A stretch of 51,742 nucleotides of DNA from Salinibius halmophilus (GCF_003577475.1 NZ_QPEP01000002.1:1-51742), one strand, 5' to 3'; positions 8,969 through 18,098 are shown, counted from the stretch's first letter. The notes: generated from the sequence alone by a model not told the origin. A program made the numbers and translations.

Positions 8969-9888
8969 GATTGGTGTAGATATCCTAATTGATTAAATGA
9001 CAATAGCTGGCCATTGTACATGGCTTGCACGCCTTCGACAGCGCCATCTATGCGGCCAATACTCCTAAAGCCCAACTTCTCCATGGCAGCTACATTGGCT
9101 TTTGCCACCGTGCAAAGCACTTGATAATCATCGCCAGCGGTTAGCGCTAACTCGATTGCTGCCGTTTCAGTTAAATGAGCTCGCCACGACAAATCTAACT
9201 GATCAGCTTCGACCACAGCACCAACGTTCGAGGCTTGGCAAATATGCTGTAAATCTGCCAACAGTCCATCCGATACATCAATGGCAGCACTAGCGAACTG
9301 GCGCAAGCTCGCCACCATATCAAACCGTCCGTGGGGGCGAAAATAAGCCAACCACCAAGGCTGTGGGCAATCTTCCCAGTTATCTAAATAAGCAAGTGCA
9401 GCGCCAGCTAGTCCAGTTGGCCCGGAGATCATTACCGCGTCGCCTTGTTGCGCACCAGAGCGGCGAATTGGCTTAGGCGCCCAACCATGAACACTCAAGG
9501 TCAGTACTAGCTGCTGGCCTGATGTGGTGTCACCACCAATGAGAGCTAAGCCCGCCTGCTTTAGTGCTGAATCCAACCCTTGCGACAAGTGCGCAAGCTG
9601 GTCGTTGGATGCCTTAGGTAAGGTAATGGCCAATGTTGCAAATGCTGGACTGGCGCCCATAGCTGCTAGGTCACTCGCAGCACAGCCAACCGCCCGATAG
9701 GCCACATCAAACCAATCACTGGTAACAGGGAAATGCACACCAGCGACTGCGGTGTCGATCGACATTACATGCTGCTGCCCATCAGGCGCCTGCCAGCAGG
9801 CAGCATCATCGCCGATCGCAAGCGTGACTTCAGAAGGCACCGGCGCGCCTATGCCAGTGAAGTATTGTTTAATGATTGAAAATTCCAT
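8965..9888 (-). CDS. thiL: Thiamine-monophosphate kinase
   Basis: ThiL phosphorylates thiamine monophosphate to the active diphosphate cofactor, which Dxs across the convergent junction needs. AIGDDAACW, MSIDTAVAGVHFP, YRAVGCAASDLAAMGA, GGDTTSG, DVSDGLLADLQH and TAGDDYQVLCT are the conserved ATP/Mg-binding blocks. I start it at the ATG giving MEFSIIKQYFTG (307 aa), which matches the usual ThiL N-terminus. The frame stays open to 9936, but those 16 extra residues look non-native. No strong ribosome site is visible at either start. Confidence 0.93.
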   Translation of the reverse strand: MEFSIIKQYFTGIGAPVPSEVTLAIGDDAACWQAPDGQQHVMSIDTAVAGVHFPVTSDWFDVAYRAVGCAASDLAAMGASPAFATLAITLPKASNDQLAHLSQGLDSALKQAGLALIGGDTTSGQQLVLTLSVHGWAPKPIRRSGAQQGDAVMISGPTGLAGAALAYLDNWEDCPQPWWLAYFRPHGRFDMVASLRQFASAAIDVSDGLLADLQHICQASNVGAVVEADQLDLSWRAHLTETAAIELALTAGDDYQVLCTVAKANVAAMEKLGFRSIGRIDGAVEGVQAMYNGQLLSFNQLGYLHQS

Positions 9889-9955
9889 CGGCGCATCATA
9901 GCTCAATCGGATTAGGTTGTGCAGCAAACACTGCACAACGCTAACCGATCTCTAG

Positions 9956-11497
9956 CTATGAGTGCGCGCCCACACCTTGTGGTCCAGCAGCCACGATTTC
10001 TTCTGCCACATCAAACTTATCGAAGTTGGCTTGGAAACGTTCCGCCAACAAAGCGGCGCGGTCGTCATAAGCATGAGGATCAGCCCATGCAGCGCGCGGA
10101 ATGACTAGCTCATCGGCAACACCTGGAATGCTCACCGGTGCATTGAGGTTTAACACATCAATATGCTCGGTTGGCACATCATTGAGCTGATCATTCACAA
10201 TGGCACGAATCACGGCACGCGTTTCTGGAATCTTAAAGCGCCGCCCTTCGCCAAATGGGCCTTTTGTCCAGCCAGTATTAACTAGCCATACTCTCGCACC
10301 CGTTTCTTGCATACGCGTTTTGAGCAGTTCAGCATACACCGATGGGTTGCGCGGGAAGAATGGCGCACCAAAACAAGTAGAAAAGGTTTCTTTCACCCCT
10401 GTGCCAGCCCCGACTTCAGTTGACCCTACCAACGCCGTATATCCACTTAAAAAGTGGTACGCCGCCGCGTTCGGATCTAGCACGGCAACCGGCGGTAGCA
10501 CACCATTTAAGTCACAAGTTAAAAAGATGACATGCTTGGGCACATCGGCTTTATTAGCTGGCATCTGCCCTGGCACATGCGCTAATGGATAGGCCACCCG
10601 ACCATTTTGCGACAAACTAGTATCGAAGTAGTCTGGCACACGGTCTTCACCAATCATCACGTTCTCTAACACGGCATCAAAGCGAATCGCATCAAAAATA
10701 ACCGGCTCGTTATCGCGCGTTAGATCAATGGTTTTGGCATAACAGCCACCTTCAAAGTTAAACACGTCATGATCACTCCAACCATGCTCATCATCGCCAA
10801 TTAAAAAGCGTTCAGGGTCAGCAGACAAGGTGGTTTTACCGGTACCAGACAAGCCAAAAAATAGTACCGTATCACCATCGCCCCCCACATTAGCAGAGCA
10901 ATGCATAGGCAAAACGTCCACCTCGGGCAACAAATAGTTTTGCACCGCGAACATCGCCTTTTTCATCTCTCCACCGTAGTGCATGCCCACTAACAATACC
11001 TTGCGTTCAGTGAAGTTAACCATCACCGTTGCGTCACTGTTGGTGCCATCCACCTCTGGGTCACAGGTAAGCTTTGGCACGTTGAGTACTTGCCAAACGT
11101 CTTTATTTAGCGGGTTATATTGCTCAGGGTTAATAAACATATTTTGGGCAAAGGCTTGATGCCAAGCCAGCTCGGTTGTAACTTCAACCGGCAAATAATG
11201 CTGATGACTCGCACCAACATGATAGCGACTGACATAACGATCTTTATCGGTTAAATAGGTCTGTGCTTTATCCCACAACGCAGCGAACACCTTTTCCTCG
11301 ATAGGTAGGTTAATTTGCCCCCAATCAACTGTGTTATGCGTGGTAGAATCGTCGACGATAAAGCGGTCTTTTGGCGATCGACCCGTTCGCACACCCGTAT
11401 TGCAACTTAGCGCACCATTAGCAGCCAGCACGCCCTCGCGTCTCTGGATGGCATGTTCAACAAGTTGTGCTTTGGTAAGCTGGGAGTAAACGTTCAT
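9956..11497 (-). CDS. pckA: Phosphoenolpyruvate carboxykinase (ATP)
   Basis: This 513-aa cytosolic enzyme decarboxylates and phosphorylates oxaloacetate to PEP, the committed step of gluconeogenesis. GVRTGRSPKDRFIV is near the N-terminus, and the kinase P-loop FFGLSGTGKTTLSADP precedes the DDEHGW metal site. I place the start at ATG 11497 because GGAGG lies about 5 nt upstream; an upstream in-frame TTG at 11509 overlaps that ribosome site. Gluconeogenic capacity fits life on amino sugars and organic acids. An FNR-type box lies upstream. Confidence 0.96.
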   Translation of the reverse strand: MNVYSQLTKAQLVEHAIQRREGVLAANGALSCNTGVRTGRSPKDRFIVDDSTTHNTVDWGQINLPIEEKVFAALWDKAQTYLTDKDRYVSRYHVGASHQHYLPVEVTTELAWHQAFAQNMFINPEQYNPLNKDVWQVLNVPKLTCDPEVDGTNSDATVMVNFTERKVLLVGMHYGGEMKKAMFAVQNYLLPEVDVLPMHCSANVGGDGDTVLFFGLSGTGKTTLSADPERFLIGDDEHGWSDHDVFNFEGGCYAKTIDLTRDNEPVIFDAIRFDAVLENVMIGEDRVPDYFDTSLSQNGRVAYPLAHVPGQMPANKADVPKHVIFLTCDLNGVLPPVAVLDPNAAAYHFLSGYTALVGSTEVGAGTGVKETFSTCFGAPFFPRNPSVYAELLKTRMQETGARVWLVNTGWTKGPFGEGRRFKIPETRAVIRAIVNDQLNDVPTEHIDVLNLNAPVSIPGVADELVIPRAAWADPHAYDDRAALLAERFQANFDKFDVAEEIVAAGPQGVGAHS

Positions 11498-11570
11498 GGC
11501 GACCTCCAAAAAGTCCCTGTGTAGTTATTGGTAATAGTAGTTAGCACCAAAGCACATAGTTGTATTAATT

Positions 11571-11584
11571 TTGATCTACATCAA
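11571..11584. promoter_or_regulatory. FNR/Anr-type box
   Basis: TTGATCTACATCAA is a perfect match to the FNR consensus TTGAT-N4-ATCAA. It sits in the 180-bp gap between pckA (minus) and the copper-delivery operon (plus). Either direction is possible. For the plus strand, TACAAT at 11617-11622 is a plausible -10 element. Oxygen-dependent control would make sense for genes that supply copper to cytochrome oxidase. Confidence 0.6.
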
Positions 11585-11677
11585 ACAATACAACGACTTA
11601 TTTCTTGACCAATCCGTACAATAAACTTGTCGTTAAGCTTTTCTTGTCAATTATTTAGAACAATTAAAGGAAGTATT

Positions 11678-12082
11678 ATGAGAGTATGGTTGATAGCACT
11701 TACGTGCACGCTGCTCGCGGCCTGCCAAGATAGCGCCATTATCATTGACAGCGACTGCCCTGAAACCGGCGCGTGTACGCTTGCACTGCCTTCAGGTGAA
11801 AGCGTCACCCTCAACCTGAAGGGTGAATTAATCGCTATGCAACCATTAACCTTAAAAGTGAGTAGCAGCTCACCAATTTACCAAAGCAGAGTTGTGTTTA
11901 CCGGCGTAGACATGAATATGGGCATCTTACCGTACGATTTAACCCAAACTGACTTCGGCGCCGAGGGCATTGGCCGAGTAGCAAGCTGTACTGAACCAAG
12001 CATGACTTGGCAGGCTCAGTATCAGTTCGTTATCAACGGACAGGAATACAAAATTAACCGTCAGTTTGTTGTGGAGCAATAA
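11678..12082 (+). CDS. Predicted lipoprotein of a copper-delivery operon
   Basis: This 134-aa protein has a lipoprotein signal (MRVWLIALTCTLLAAC, Cys16). The start is ATG 11678, preceded by AAAGGAAG; an upstream TTG at 11627 has no support. I do not recognise the family. Visible features are a second Cys pair (DCPETGAC), the Met-rich VDMNMG motif about two thirds along, and a late SCTEPSMTW. Those Met/Cys residues and the immediate linkage to SCO1 and PCuAC genes suggest periplasmic copper binding, but that is inference. Its stop abuts the next start codon. Confidence 0.75.
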   Translation: MRVWLIALTCTLLAACQDSAIIIDSDCPETGACTLALPSGESVTLNLKGELIAMQPLTLKVSSSSPIYQSRVVFTGVDMNMGILPYDLTQTDFGAEGIGRVASCTEPSMTWQAQYQFVINGQEYKINRQFVVEQ

Positions 12083-12646
12083 ATGAAAAAGATTTGGCTT
12101 TCTAGTCTCGCCCTCGCGGCCGCACTGGCGCTCACTGGGTGTCAGAGCAGCAGCATTGCTGAGGTTGACCTGCCCACCATGGGCGCACCAATTCAACTAG
12201 CCGACCAAGAAGATGGGTATTGGCTTATTTACTTTGGCTTTACCTCTTGCCCAGATGTTTGCCCAACCACAATGGCCACGCTCTCTTCAGCCATGCGCAT
12301 GCTGCCACAAGACATGGCCGATAAGGTGCAGGTACTGCTAGTGAGCGTCGACACCGAACGTGATGAGTTGGCAGCCGTGAATGATTATGTGCAGTACTTT
12401 AACCCTGCATTCATGGCCTCGGTACCGGAAACAGAAACCCTAGATCAACTCGTGAGTCACTTTGGCGCCTTTTACCGCAAGGTGCCACTTGAAGACTCAG
12501 CCATGGGATACACCATGGATCACAGCGCCGCACTGTATTTAAGCAATGGCGAGGGTGATCACCTCGCCACGCTATTAGAAGGCTATAACCCGAAAGCCTT
12601 AGCAGAACGAATTGAACGAGAAATAACCAAACAAAACGGAGCATAA
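12083..12646 (+). CDS. SCO1/SenC-family copper chaperone lipoprotein
   Basis: This 187-aa thioredoxin-fold protein has a lipobox (ALTGCQS, Cys20) and the copper-binding/redox motif TSCPDVCP, about residue 55. A late His lies in YTMDHSAALYLS, the third copper ligand in the family. SCO proteins load or reduce the CuA site of cytochrome c oxidase at the outer face of the inner membrane. It starts directly after the preceding lipoprotein gene and 2 nt before the PCuAC gene, so it is one transcription unit. Confidence 0.93.
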   Translation: MKKIWLSSLALAAALALTGCQSSSIAEVDLPTMGAPIQLADQEDGYWLIYFGFTSCPDVCPTTMATLSSAMRMLPQDMADKVQVLLVSVDTERDELAAVNDYVQYFNPAFMASVPETETLDQLVSHFGAFYRKVPLEDSAMGYTMDHSAALYLSNGEGDHLATLLEGYNPKALAERIEREITKQNGA

Positions 12647-12648
12647 AC

Positions 12649-13089
12649 ATGAAAAAACTCATCACTGCAGCGCTAGCGCTGAGTGTTAGCCTATCGGCAA
12701 TGGCAGAAGTAGATGTAATGGACGCTTATGTACGAGCCATGGCACCAAGCCAAAAAATGACCGCCGCGTTTATGCACCTAACTGCGGAAACCGACCGCCG
12801 CGTCGTTGCCGCTTATAGCAACATCGCTAACTCAGTAGAGTTGCACACTGGCTATGTTGAAGATGGTGTAATGCGTATGCGCCAGCTTGAAAACGGCATC
12901 GAACTGCCAGCCGGCGAAACGGTTAAGCTAGAGCCGGGTGGCTTGCACGTAATGTTTATTGGTGTGCAAACACCAGTAGCAGAAGGCGAAGAAGTAACGT
13001 TCACGCTTGAATTTGACAATGGTGAGCAACAAACCATTACCGCACCGGTGAAATCTGTGATGCAGAAGATGGATCACAGCGGACATTAA
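12649..13089 (+). CDS. Periplasmic copper chaperone PCu(A)C
   Basis: This 146-aa protein has a cleavable signal peptide (MKKLITAALALSVSLSAMA). The PCuAC-family pattern is AYVRAMAPSQKMTAAFMHL, then VELHTG with MRMRQLENGIELPAGETVKLEPGGLHVMFIG. The conserved H and M residues bind Cu(I). With SCO1 it delivers copper to CuA of cytochrome oxidase. A second His-rich end (MDHSGH) may add a metal site. It closes the copper operon, but only a hairpin, without a T-run, separates it from glpK. Confidence 0.93.
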   Translation: MKKLITAALALSVSLSAMAEVDVMDAYVRAMAPSQKMTAAFMHLTAETDRRVVAAYSNIANSVELHTGYVEDGVMRMRQLENGIELPAGETVKLEPGGLHVMFIGVQTPVAEGEEVTFTLEFDNGEQQTITAPVKSVMQKMDHSGH

Positions 13090-13103
13090 GCGCTAAATCT
13101 ACT

Positions 13104-13141
13104 AGGCTTTCCTTTGATTGGTATCAGACGAAGGAAAGCCT
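13104..13141 (+). promoter_or_regulatory. Hairpin sequestering the glpK ribosome-binding site
   Basis: AGGCTTTCCTT (13104-13114) and AAGGAAAGCCT (13131-13141) form an 11-bp perfect stem with a 16-nt loop. The right arm contains the AAGGA ribosome site of glpK, whose ATG is at 13143. There is no T-run, so it is not an ordinary terminator. The structure would block glpK translation when folded. Confidence 0.6.
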
Positions 13142-13142
13142 T

Positions 13143-14615
13143 ATGGCAAATTTAATTGCAGCACTCGACCAAGGCACAACCAGCTCACGCACCATCATTT
13201 TCACGCCCAGCGGCGACATTGTGGCGATGGCGCAGCAAGACTACCCACAGATCTATCCGCAACCAGACTGGGTAGAGCATAGCCCTCAAAATATTCTCGA
13301 CAGCCAACTCGATACCTTCAAAAAAGCGCTAAAGCAAGCCAAGGTAGGCGCCAGCGACATAGCCTGCATAGGCATATGCAACCAACGCGAAACCACGGTC
13401 ATTTGGGAGCGCCAGTCAGGCAAGGCCGTTGCCAATGCCATCGTTTGGCAAGACAAGCGCACTGCGCCGGCTATCGCGGCACTTTCTGATGACCAGAGAA
13501 AGATTATCCACCAAAAAACTGGCTTAGTCGCCGATGCTTACTTCTCGGCCAGTAAGATACGTTGGTTGTTAGACCACCATAACCTGCAAGCCCGCGCCGA
13601 GCAGGGTGAACTTTGCTTTGGCACCATTGATAGCTGGCTGCTCTTTAACCTAACCAATGGCGATGTACATGCTACCGATGTTAGCAATGCCAGTCGCACC
13701 ATGTTGTGGAATATCCACAACCACCAGTGGGATGACTACCTACTCACACTATTTAATATTCCAACCGCCATGCTGCCTTCCGTTAAGGCCAGCAATAGCC
13801 ATTTTGGCGACTACCAGCTAGACGGCACATCTATTCCTATTCATTCAGTGATTGGCGACCAACAAGCAGCCACGTTCGGGCAAGCGTGCTTAACCCCTGG
13901 GCAGAGCAAGCTGACCTATGGCACGGGTTGTTTTTTATTAAGCCCAACCGAGCAAACTGTGGCCAGCAGCCGAGGCTTACTCACCACCATTGGCTGGCAA
14001 ATAGATCAACAGCCACCGGTATCCGCCGTTGAAGGCTCGGTATTTATTGGCGGTGCTGTACTGCAATGGCTGCGTGATGGCCTAGGTATTATTCAACACG
14101 CCAGTGAATCACAAGCAATGGCGGAATCGGTACCAGATAGCAACGGCGTTATGTTCGTGCCAGCCTTTGCTGGCTTGGGCACCCCTTATTGGGATAGCCA
14201 GGCGCGAGGCATGATGATTGGCTTAACCCGCTCTACCAGCAAAGCGCATATTGTGCGAGCCGCGCTAGAAGCGATTGCGTACCAATGTACAGAAGTGGTG
14301 GATGCTATGCGCACCGATGGTGCCCAAGTTAACGAACTAAGGGTTGATGGCGGCGCCTCGGCGAACGGCTTTTTATTGCAGCAACAAGCCGATTTACTTG
14401 GCATTCCAATTCTGCGACCAAAACAAACTGAAAGCACTGCCCTAGGGGCTGCTTGGATGGCTGCACTAGGTAAAGGATTAATCAAGATCGATGACATCAA
14501 CCAATATTGGCAAGCGAAACAAACCTTTGAACCACAGATAAGCCGCGATGAAGCCGGTGAGCGAATGCGACAGTGGCAACGCGCCGTCTCACGCGCCAAA
14601 GAATGGGTGAAATAA
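13143..14615 (+). CDS. glpK: Glycerol kinase
   Basis: This 490-aa cytosolic kinase converts glycerol to sn-glycerol-3-phosphate. ALDQGTTSSRTIIF is the N-terminal phosphate loop, followed by GICNQRETTVIWERQSGK, NAIVWQDKRT and the glycerol-site DVSNASRTMLWNI. LTYGTGCFLL and LRVDGGASANGFLLQQQADLLG mark the C-terminal ATPase half. It is followed 1 nt later by glpD. No promoter-sized gap precedes it, only 53 nt with a hairpin, so it may be partly read from the copper operon. Confidence 0.96.
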   Translation: MANLIAALDQGTTSSRTIIFTPSGDIVAMAQQDYPQIYPQPDWVEHSPQNILDSQLDTFKKALKQAKVGASDIACIGICNQRETTVIWERQSGKAVANAIVWQDKRTAPAIAALSDDQRKIIHQKTGLVADAYFSASKIRWLLDHHNLQARAEQGELCFGTIDSWLLFNLTNGDVHATDVSNASRTMLWNIHNHQWDDYLLTLFNIPTAMLPSVKASNSHFGDYQLDGTSIPIHSVIGDQQAATFGQACLTPGQSKLTYGTGCFLLSPTEQTVASSRGLLTTIGWQIDQQPPVSAVEGSVFIGGAVLQWLRDGLGIIQHASESQAMAESVPDSNGVMFVPAFAGLGTPYWDSQARGMMIGLTRSTSKAHIVRAALEAIAYQCTEVVDAMRTDGAQVNELRVDGGASANGFLLQQQADLLGIPILRPKQTESTALGAAWMAALGKGLIKIDDINQYWQAKQTFEPQISRDEAGERMRQWQRAVSRAKEWVK

Positions 14616-14616
14616 A

Positions 14617-16098
14617 ATGGATCGCACACAACAGCTGCAACGGTTAACTGATGCCGAGCTCGACTTTTTAATTATTGGCGGCGGCGCGAGTGGTGCGGGT
14701 GCACTACTTGATGCGGCAACCCGAGGCTACAAAGTTGGTTTGGTTGACCGGCAAGACTTTATGAGTGGCACTTCGTCGCGCTCTACCAAACTCGTGCATG
14801 GCGGCGTGCGCTACCTAGAACAAGCAGTTAAAACTTTAGATTGGTCGATGTTGCAATTAGTGCACGAAGCGCTGCGCGAGCGGCAAACCATGATCAATAT
14901 GGCGCCTCATCTTGCGCAACCTATCAGCATGGTTACACCACTCAAATCTCGTTGGCAGTGGCCATATTTGCGCACTGGTCTTGGCATGTATGATGCCCTA
15001 GCAGGCAAGCGTTCAATTGGTAAAACCACGACCATTAGCGAGGCACAGCTACAGGCAAGCTGCCCAGCACTAAAACAGAATTTTCCCATCGCAGTAAAAT
15101 ACTGGGATGGTCAATTTGATGATGCTAGGTTTGGTATTGCCATGCTAAGAACTGCGGTCAACAAAGGAGGTTTGGCCCTTAACCACTGCAATATACTAAG
15201 CATAAAACGCAACCAACATGGCTATCGCGTGTCGTTGCAAGAGCGCTTCAGCGAGAAAAAGTTTGCGTTGCAATGCAAAGGCATTATCAACTGCACCGGG
15301 CCTTGGACTGACGAAATTCGCGAACAAGTGCGCCCAGACCGCCATGGCATTATGAAAACTTCAGGTGGCGCACACATTGTGGTGTCACCCAAGAGAGTTC
15401 CCCTTCAGCATGCGGTATTAATCCCCAAAACCGAGGATGGCCGGGTGCTGTTTATGATTCCTTGGTATCAACAAATATTGATTGGCACCACAGACACACT
15501 CGACCCTTTGTCGGACAACCCTCAGGCGAGTGACGACGACATTAAGTACTTGATCAGTGAAGCTAATAAGTGGCTACAACAGCCCATCAATGAAAAAGAT
15601 GTGCTCGCAACCTTTAAAGGCCTAAGACCTTTACTAGACGATTTATCCAGTAGCACTGCGAAAATTAGTCGCGACCACCAAATACTGGTTGAAGACCGCA
15701 TGCTAACGCTCACTGGGGGCAAGTGGACAACCTGGCGCAGCATGGCAGAAGACGCTCTCAACCAAGCTGCCAAAATGGTGGACCTACCGGCCATGCCTTG
15801 CATTACCGATACCCTAAAGCTGGTAGGCGCTACCGACCCCAACACCGCACCAATACCCGATATCGACACCGACATCAGTAACCATTTGCGCCAGCGCTAC
15901 GGCAGTGAAGCCGAACTCGTGCTGCAAGCAGGCAGCCACAAGCGTTTGTTTGAGCACTACCCTTGGATTGAAGCGGAGTTTGCTTGGGCGATGGAAAAAG
16001 AAGCAGCCGTCACACCCGAAGATATTTTAGAGCGCCGCTTGCGGATGAATACGGTAGACAGCAAAGCCTACATGGAGGCCCTTAACATCTTGTCATAA
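14617..16098 (+). CDS. glpD: Aerobic glycerol-3-phosphate dehydrogenase
   Basis: This 493-aa FAD flavoprotein at the inner membrane oxidises glycerol-3-phosphate to dihydroxyacetone phosphate and passes electrons to quinone. The FAD-binding fold is FLIIGGGASGAGALLDAATRG near the N-terminus, then GTSSRSTKLVHGGVRYLE, a substrate/flavin block typical of GlpD. LTGGKWTTWRSMAEDAL lies near residue 365. It is coupled to glpK. Its stop codon is followed directly by a Pho-box array belonging to the next gene. Confidence 0.96.
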   Translation: MDRTQQLQRLTDAELDFLIIGGGASGAGALLDAATRGYKVGLVDRQDFMSGTSSRSTKLVHGGVRYLEQAVKTLDWSMLQLVHEALRERQTMINMAPHLAQPISMVTPLKSRWQWPYLRTGLGMYDALAGKRSIGKTTTISEAQLQASCPALKQNFPIAVKYWDGQFDDARFGIAMLRTAVNKGGLALNHCNILSIKRNQHGYRVSLQERFSEKKFALQCKGIINCTGPWTDEIREQVRPDRHGIMKTSGGAHIVVSPKRVPLQHAVLIPKTEDGRVLFMIPWYQQILIGTTDTLDPLSDNPQASDDDIKYLISEANKWLQQPINEKDVLATFKGLRPLLDDLSSSTAKISRDHQILVEDRMLTLTGGKWTTWRSMAEDALNQAAKMVDLPAMPCITDTLKLVGATDPNTAPIPDIDTDISNHLRQRYGSEAELVLQAGSHKRLFEHYPWIEAEFAWAMEKEAAVTPEDILERRLRMNTVDSKAYMEALNILS

Positions 16099-16099
16099 G

Positions 16100-16155
16100 C
16101 AGTCATCGACCTGTCACCATTCTGACCTTCGGTTGTCATCTGCCACTTCTAGTGT
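16100..16155 (+). promoter_or_regulatory. PhoB (Pho-box) array and -10 element
   Basis: Four 7-bp units repeat at exactly 11-bp intervals: CAGTCAT (16100), CTGTCAC (16111), CTGACCT (16122) and TTGTCAT (16133). The E. coli Pho box consists of CTGTCAT-like repeats with 4-bp spacers. A TAGTGT sequence at 16150-16155 begins 10 bp after the last unit, the spacing of PhoB-activated promoters that lack a -35. The target is the 5'-nucleotidase gene at 16207. Confidence 0.75.
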
Positions 16156-16206
16156 ACAGGGTTCAAGTGGAGCTATTCCATTTTCACCCTAGGCATGGAG
16201 ATGCAG

Positions 16207-17985
16207 ATGAAAACCAAACTATTGAGTGCAGCCATTTTAACCCTTGCTGCCCAGTCACAAGCGTTCGATTTAACCCTTATTCACATTAACGACCACCACT
16301 CGAACCTAGAACCGAGCACATTAGACATTCAATTAGATGGTGAAGCCACACGCGTAGAAGTGGGTGGTTTCCCTCGCATCACCAACGCCATCGCCCAACT
16401 GCGTGAAACTCGACCAAACCCAGTTGCCTTACATGCTGGTGATGCCATTACCGGTGACCTTTATTACACTCTATTCCGCGGCGAAGCAGACGCGGCATTA
16501 ATGAATACCGTATGCTTTGACGCATTTGCCTTAGGCAACCACGAGTTTGATGACGGCGACGCTGGCTTGGCAGACTTCCTTAACGACCTAAATGGCGGCG
16601 CTTGCCAAACACCAGTATTGGCCGCAAACGTTGTGCCAGCAGTCGGCACACCATTGCGCCCTACCGCGTCAAACAGCCTCATTCAGCCATACCATATTGT
16701 TGAGCGCAGCGGCGAGCGCATAGGCATAGTTGGCATCGACATCAAAAACAAAACTCAGAACAGTTCAAGCCCACTAGAGAGCACAGAGTTCTTAGATGAG
16801 ACCCGCACCGCTCAGCGCTATATCGACCAGCTAACGGCTGAAGGCGTCGACAAAATAGTGTTGCTCACGCACTACCAGTATCAAAACGATCTTAAACTCG
16901 CACAAAGCCTGCGCAACGTAGACGTGATTATTGGTGGTGACTCGCACACCTTACTTGGCGACTTCAGCGATATTGGTTTAGACAGTGCCGGCCCTTACCC
17001 AACACGCTTGACCAATGCCAGCGGCCAACCGGTATGTGTGGCACAAGCTTGGCAATATTCAACCGTTGTTGGTGAGTTGTCGGTGCGTTTTGATGACCGT
17101 GGTGTTGTGGAAAGCTGTGATGGCACCCCGCACTTATTGATGGGCAATAGCTTCTTACGTCGTGATGACAACGGTGATCGCAAAGAACTTACAGGTAGTG
17201 CGCGCCTACAAGCCCTCGCGGCAGTGCAAGACAATGCTAACTTGTTGCAAGTTGGCCCAGATGCCCAAGCACAAGCATTGCTAGAAGAATACAAAGCGCA
17301 AGTAGACGTTATGTCGCAAGAGCAAATTGGCGTGGCGCAGAAAAACTTATGCCTAGAGCGCATTCCAGGCCAAGGCTACAGCAAGCTGTGTGCTGCCGGT
17401 GAAACCGTATCGCGTGGCAGCGACATTTCTAACATTGTTGCCAAAGCCTTCCGTGAACAAGCACGTACGGCCGATATTGCCATCCAAAACGGTGGTGGTG
17501 TGCGCATCGACATTCCACAAGGCCCAATCACCATTGGCGACGCTTACCGTTTACTACCATTTAGCAATACCATTGTAGAGCTAGAAATGACCGGTGCAGA
17601 AATTGCTCAGGTGCTTGAAGATGCCTACGCTTATGCCACGTCTGAAAATGGCTCTACTGGCGCATTCCCATACGCCTCGGGCCTGCGCTGGACGCTCGAC
17701 ACAACAGCGCCACAAGGGCAGCGCTTTATCAACTTAGAAGTACGTGCATTAAATGAAAACCAGTGGCGCCCACTACCGGCGAACGAAACCTTTACTGTGG
17801 TGACCAACGACTACATTGCTGGCGGTAAAGACGGCTACGTAACCTTTGGCGAAATTGCCGAGTCACGCGGTTATGTAAATACCTACCTAGACTACGCCCA
17901 GTCGTTCGTTGACTACGTTAAGCGCCAACGCACATTAGACCGCTTACCAGCAGGCGAATACTCAACCCAGCGAATTATTAAATAA
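16207..17985 (+). CDS. nadN: NadN-type periplasmic 5'-nucleotidase / NAD pyrophosphatase
   Basis: This 592-aa secreted metallophosphoesterase has a signal peptide (MKTKLLSAAILTLAAQSQA). The start is ATG 16207 with GGAG 6 nt upstream; an in-frame ATG at 16195 precedes that ribosome site. Metal-site motifs are HINDHHSNLEP, HAGDAITGDLYYTLF and LGNHEFDDGDAGL. A C-terminal 5'-nucleotidase domain carries IQNGGGVRIDIPQG, LLPFSNTIVELEMTG and IAGGKDGY. The blocks resemble Haemophilus NadN and UshA; they hydrolyse extracellular nucleotides or NAD and liberate phosphate. The Pho-box array supports a phosphate-scavenging role. Exact substrate is not determinable here. Confidence 0.9.
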   Translation: MKTKLLSAAILTLAAQSQAFDLTLIHINDHHSNLEPSTLDIQLDGEATRVEVGGFPRITNAIAQLRETRPNPVALHAGDAITGDLYYTLFRGEADAALMNTVCFDAFALGNHEFDDGDAGLADFLNDLNGGACQTPVLAANVVPAVGTPLRPTASNSLIQPYHIVERSGERIGIVGIDIKNKTQNSSSPLESTEFLDETRTAQRYIDQLTAEGVDKIVLLTHYQYQNDLKLAQSLRNVDVIIGGDSHTLLGDFSDIGLDSAGPYPTRLTNASGQPVCVAQAWQYSTVVGELSVRFDDRGVVESCDGTPHLLMGNSFLRRDDNGDRKELTGSARLQALAAVQDNANLLQVGPDAQAQALLEEYKAQVDVMSQEQIGVAQKNLCLERIPGQGYSKLCAAGETVSRGSDISNIVAKAFREQARTADIAIQNGGGVRIDIPQGPITIGDAYRLLPFSNTIVELEMTGAEIAQVLEDAYAYATSENGSTGAFPYASGLRWTLDTTAPQGQRFINLEVRALNENQWRPLPANETFTVVTNDYIAGGKDGYVTFGEIAESRGYVNTYLDYAQSFVDYVKRQRTLDRLPAGEYSTQRIIK

Positions 17986-18010
17986 TCGCAAGCAGACTAG
18001 TTACCATTGG

Positions 18011-18098
18011 TTGCTAAAGGTGCGCCCTTAAGCAACGAGACAGGAAACTAACCTACAATGGAGTAGGTTAGTTTCGGAAGTCCTCATTGCTAGGACCT
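18011..18098 (+). ncRNA. Stack of three hairpins after the nucleotidase gene (candidate 3'-UTR RNA)
   Basis: Three inverted repeats follow one another: 18011-18035 (TTGCT and AAGG arms with one A-A mismatch), 18044-18075 (13-bp perfect stem, 6-nt loop), and a short stem at about 18079-18096 (AGTCCT with AGGAC). They end in the strong terminator at 18100. Such an array is more structure than termination needs. A processed 3'-end small RNA is possible. No known RNA family was recognised. Confidence 0.4.
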
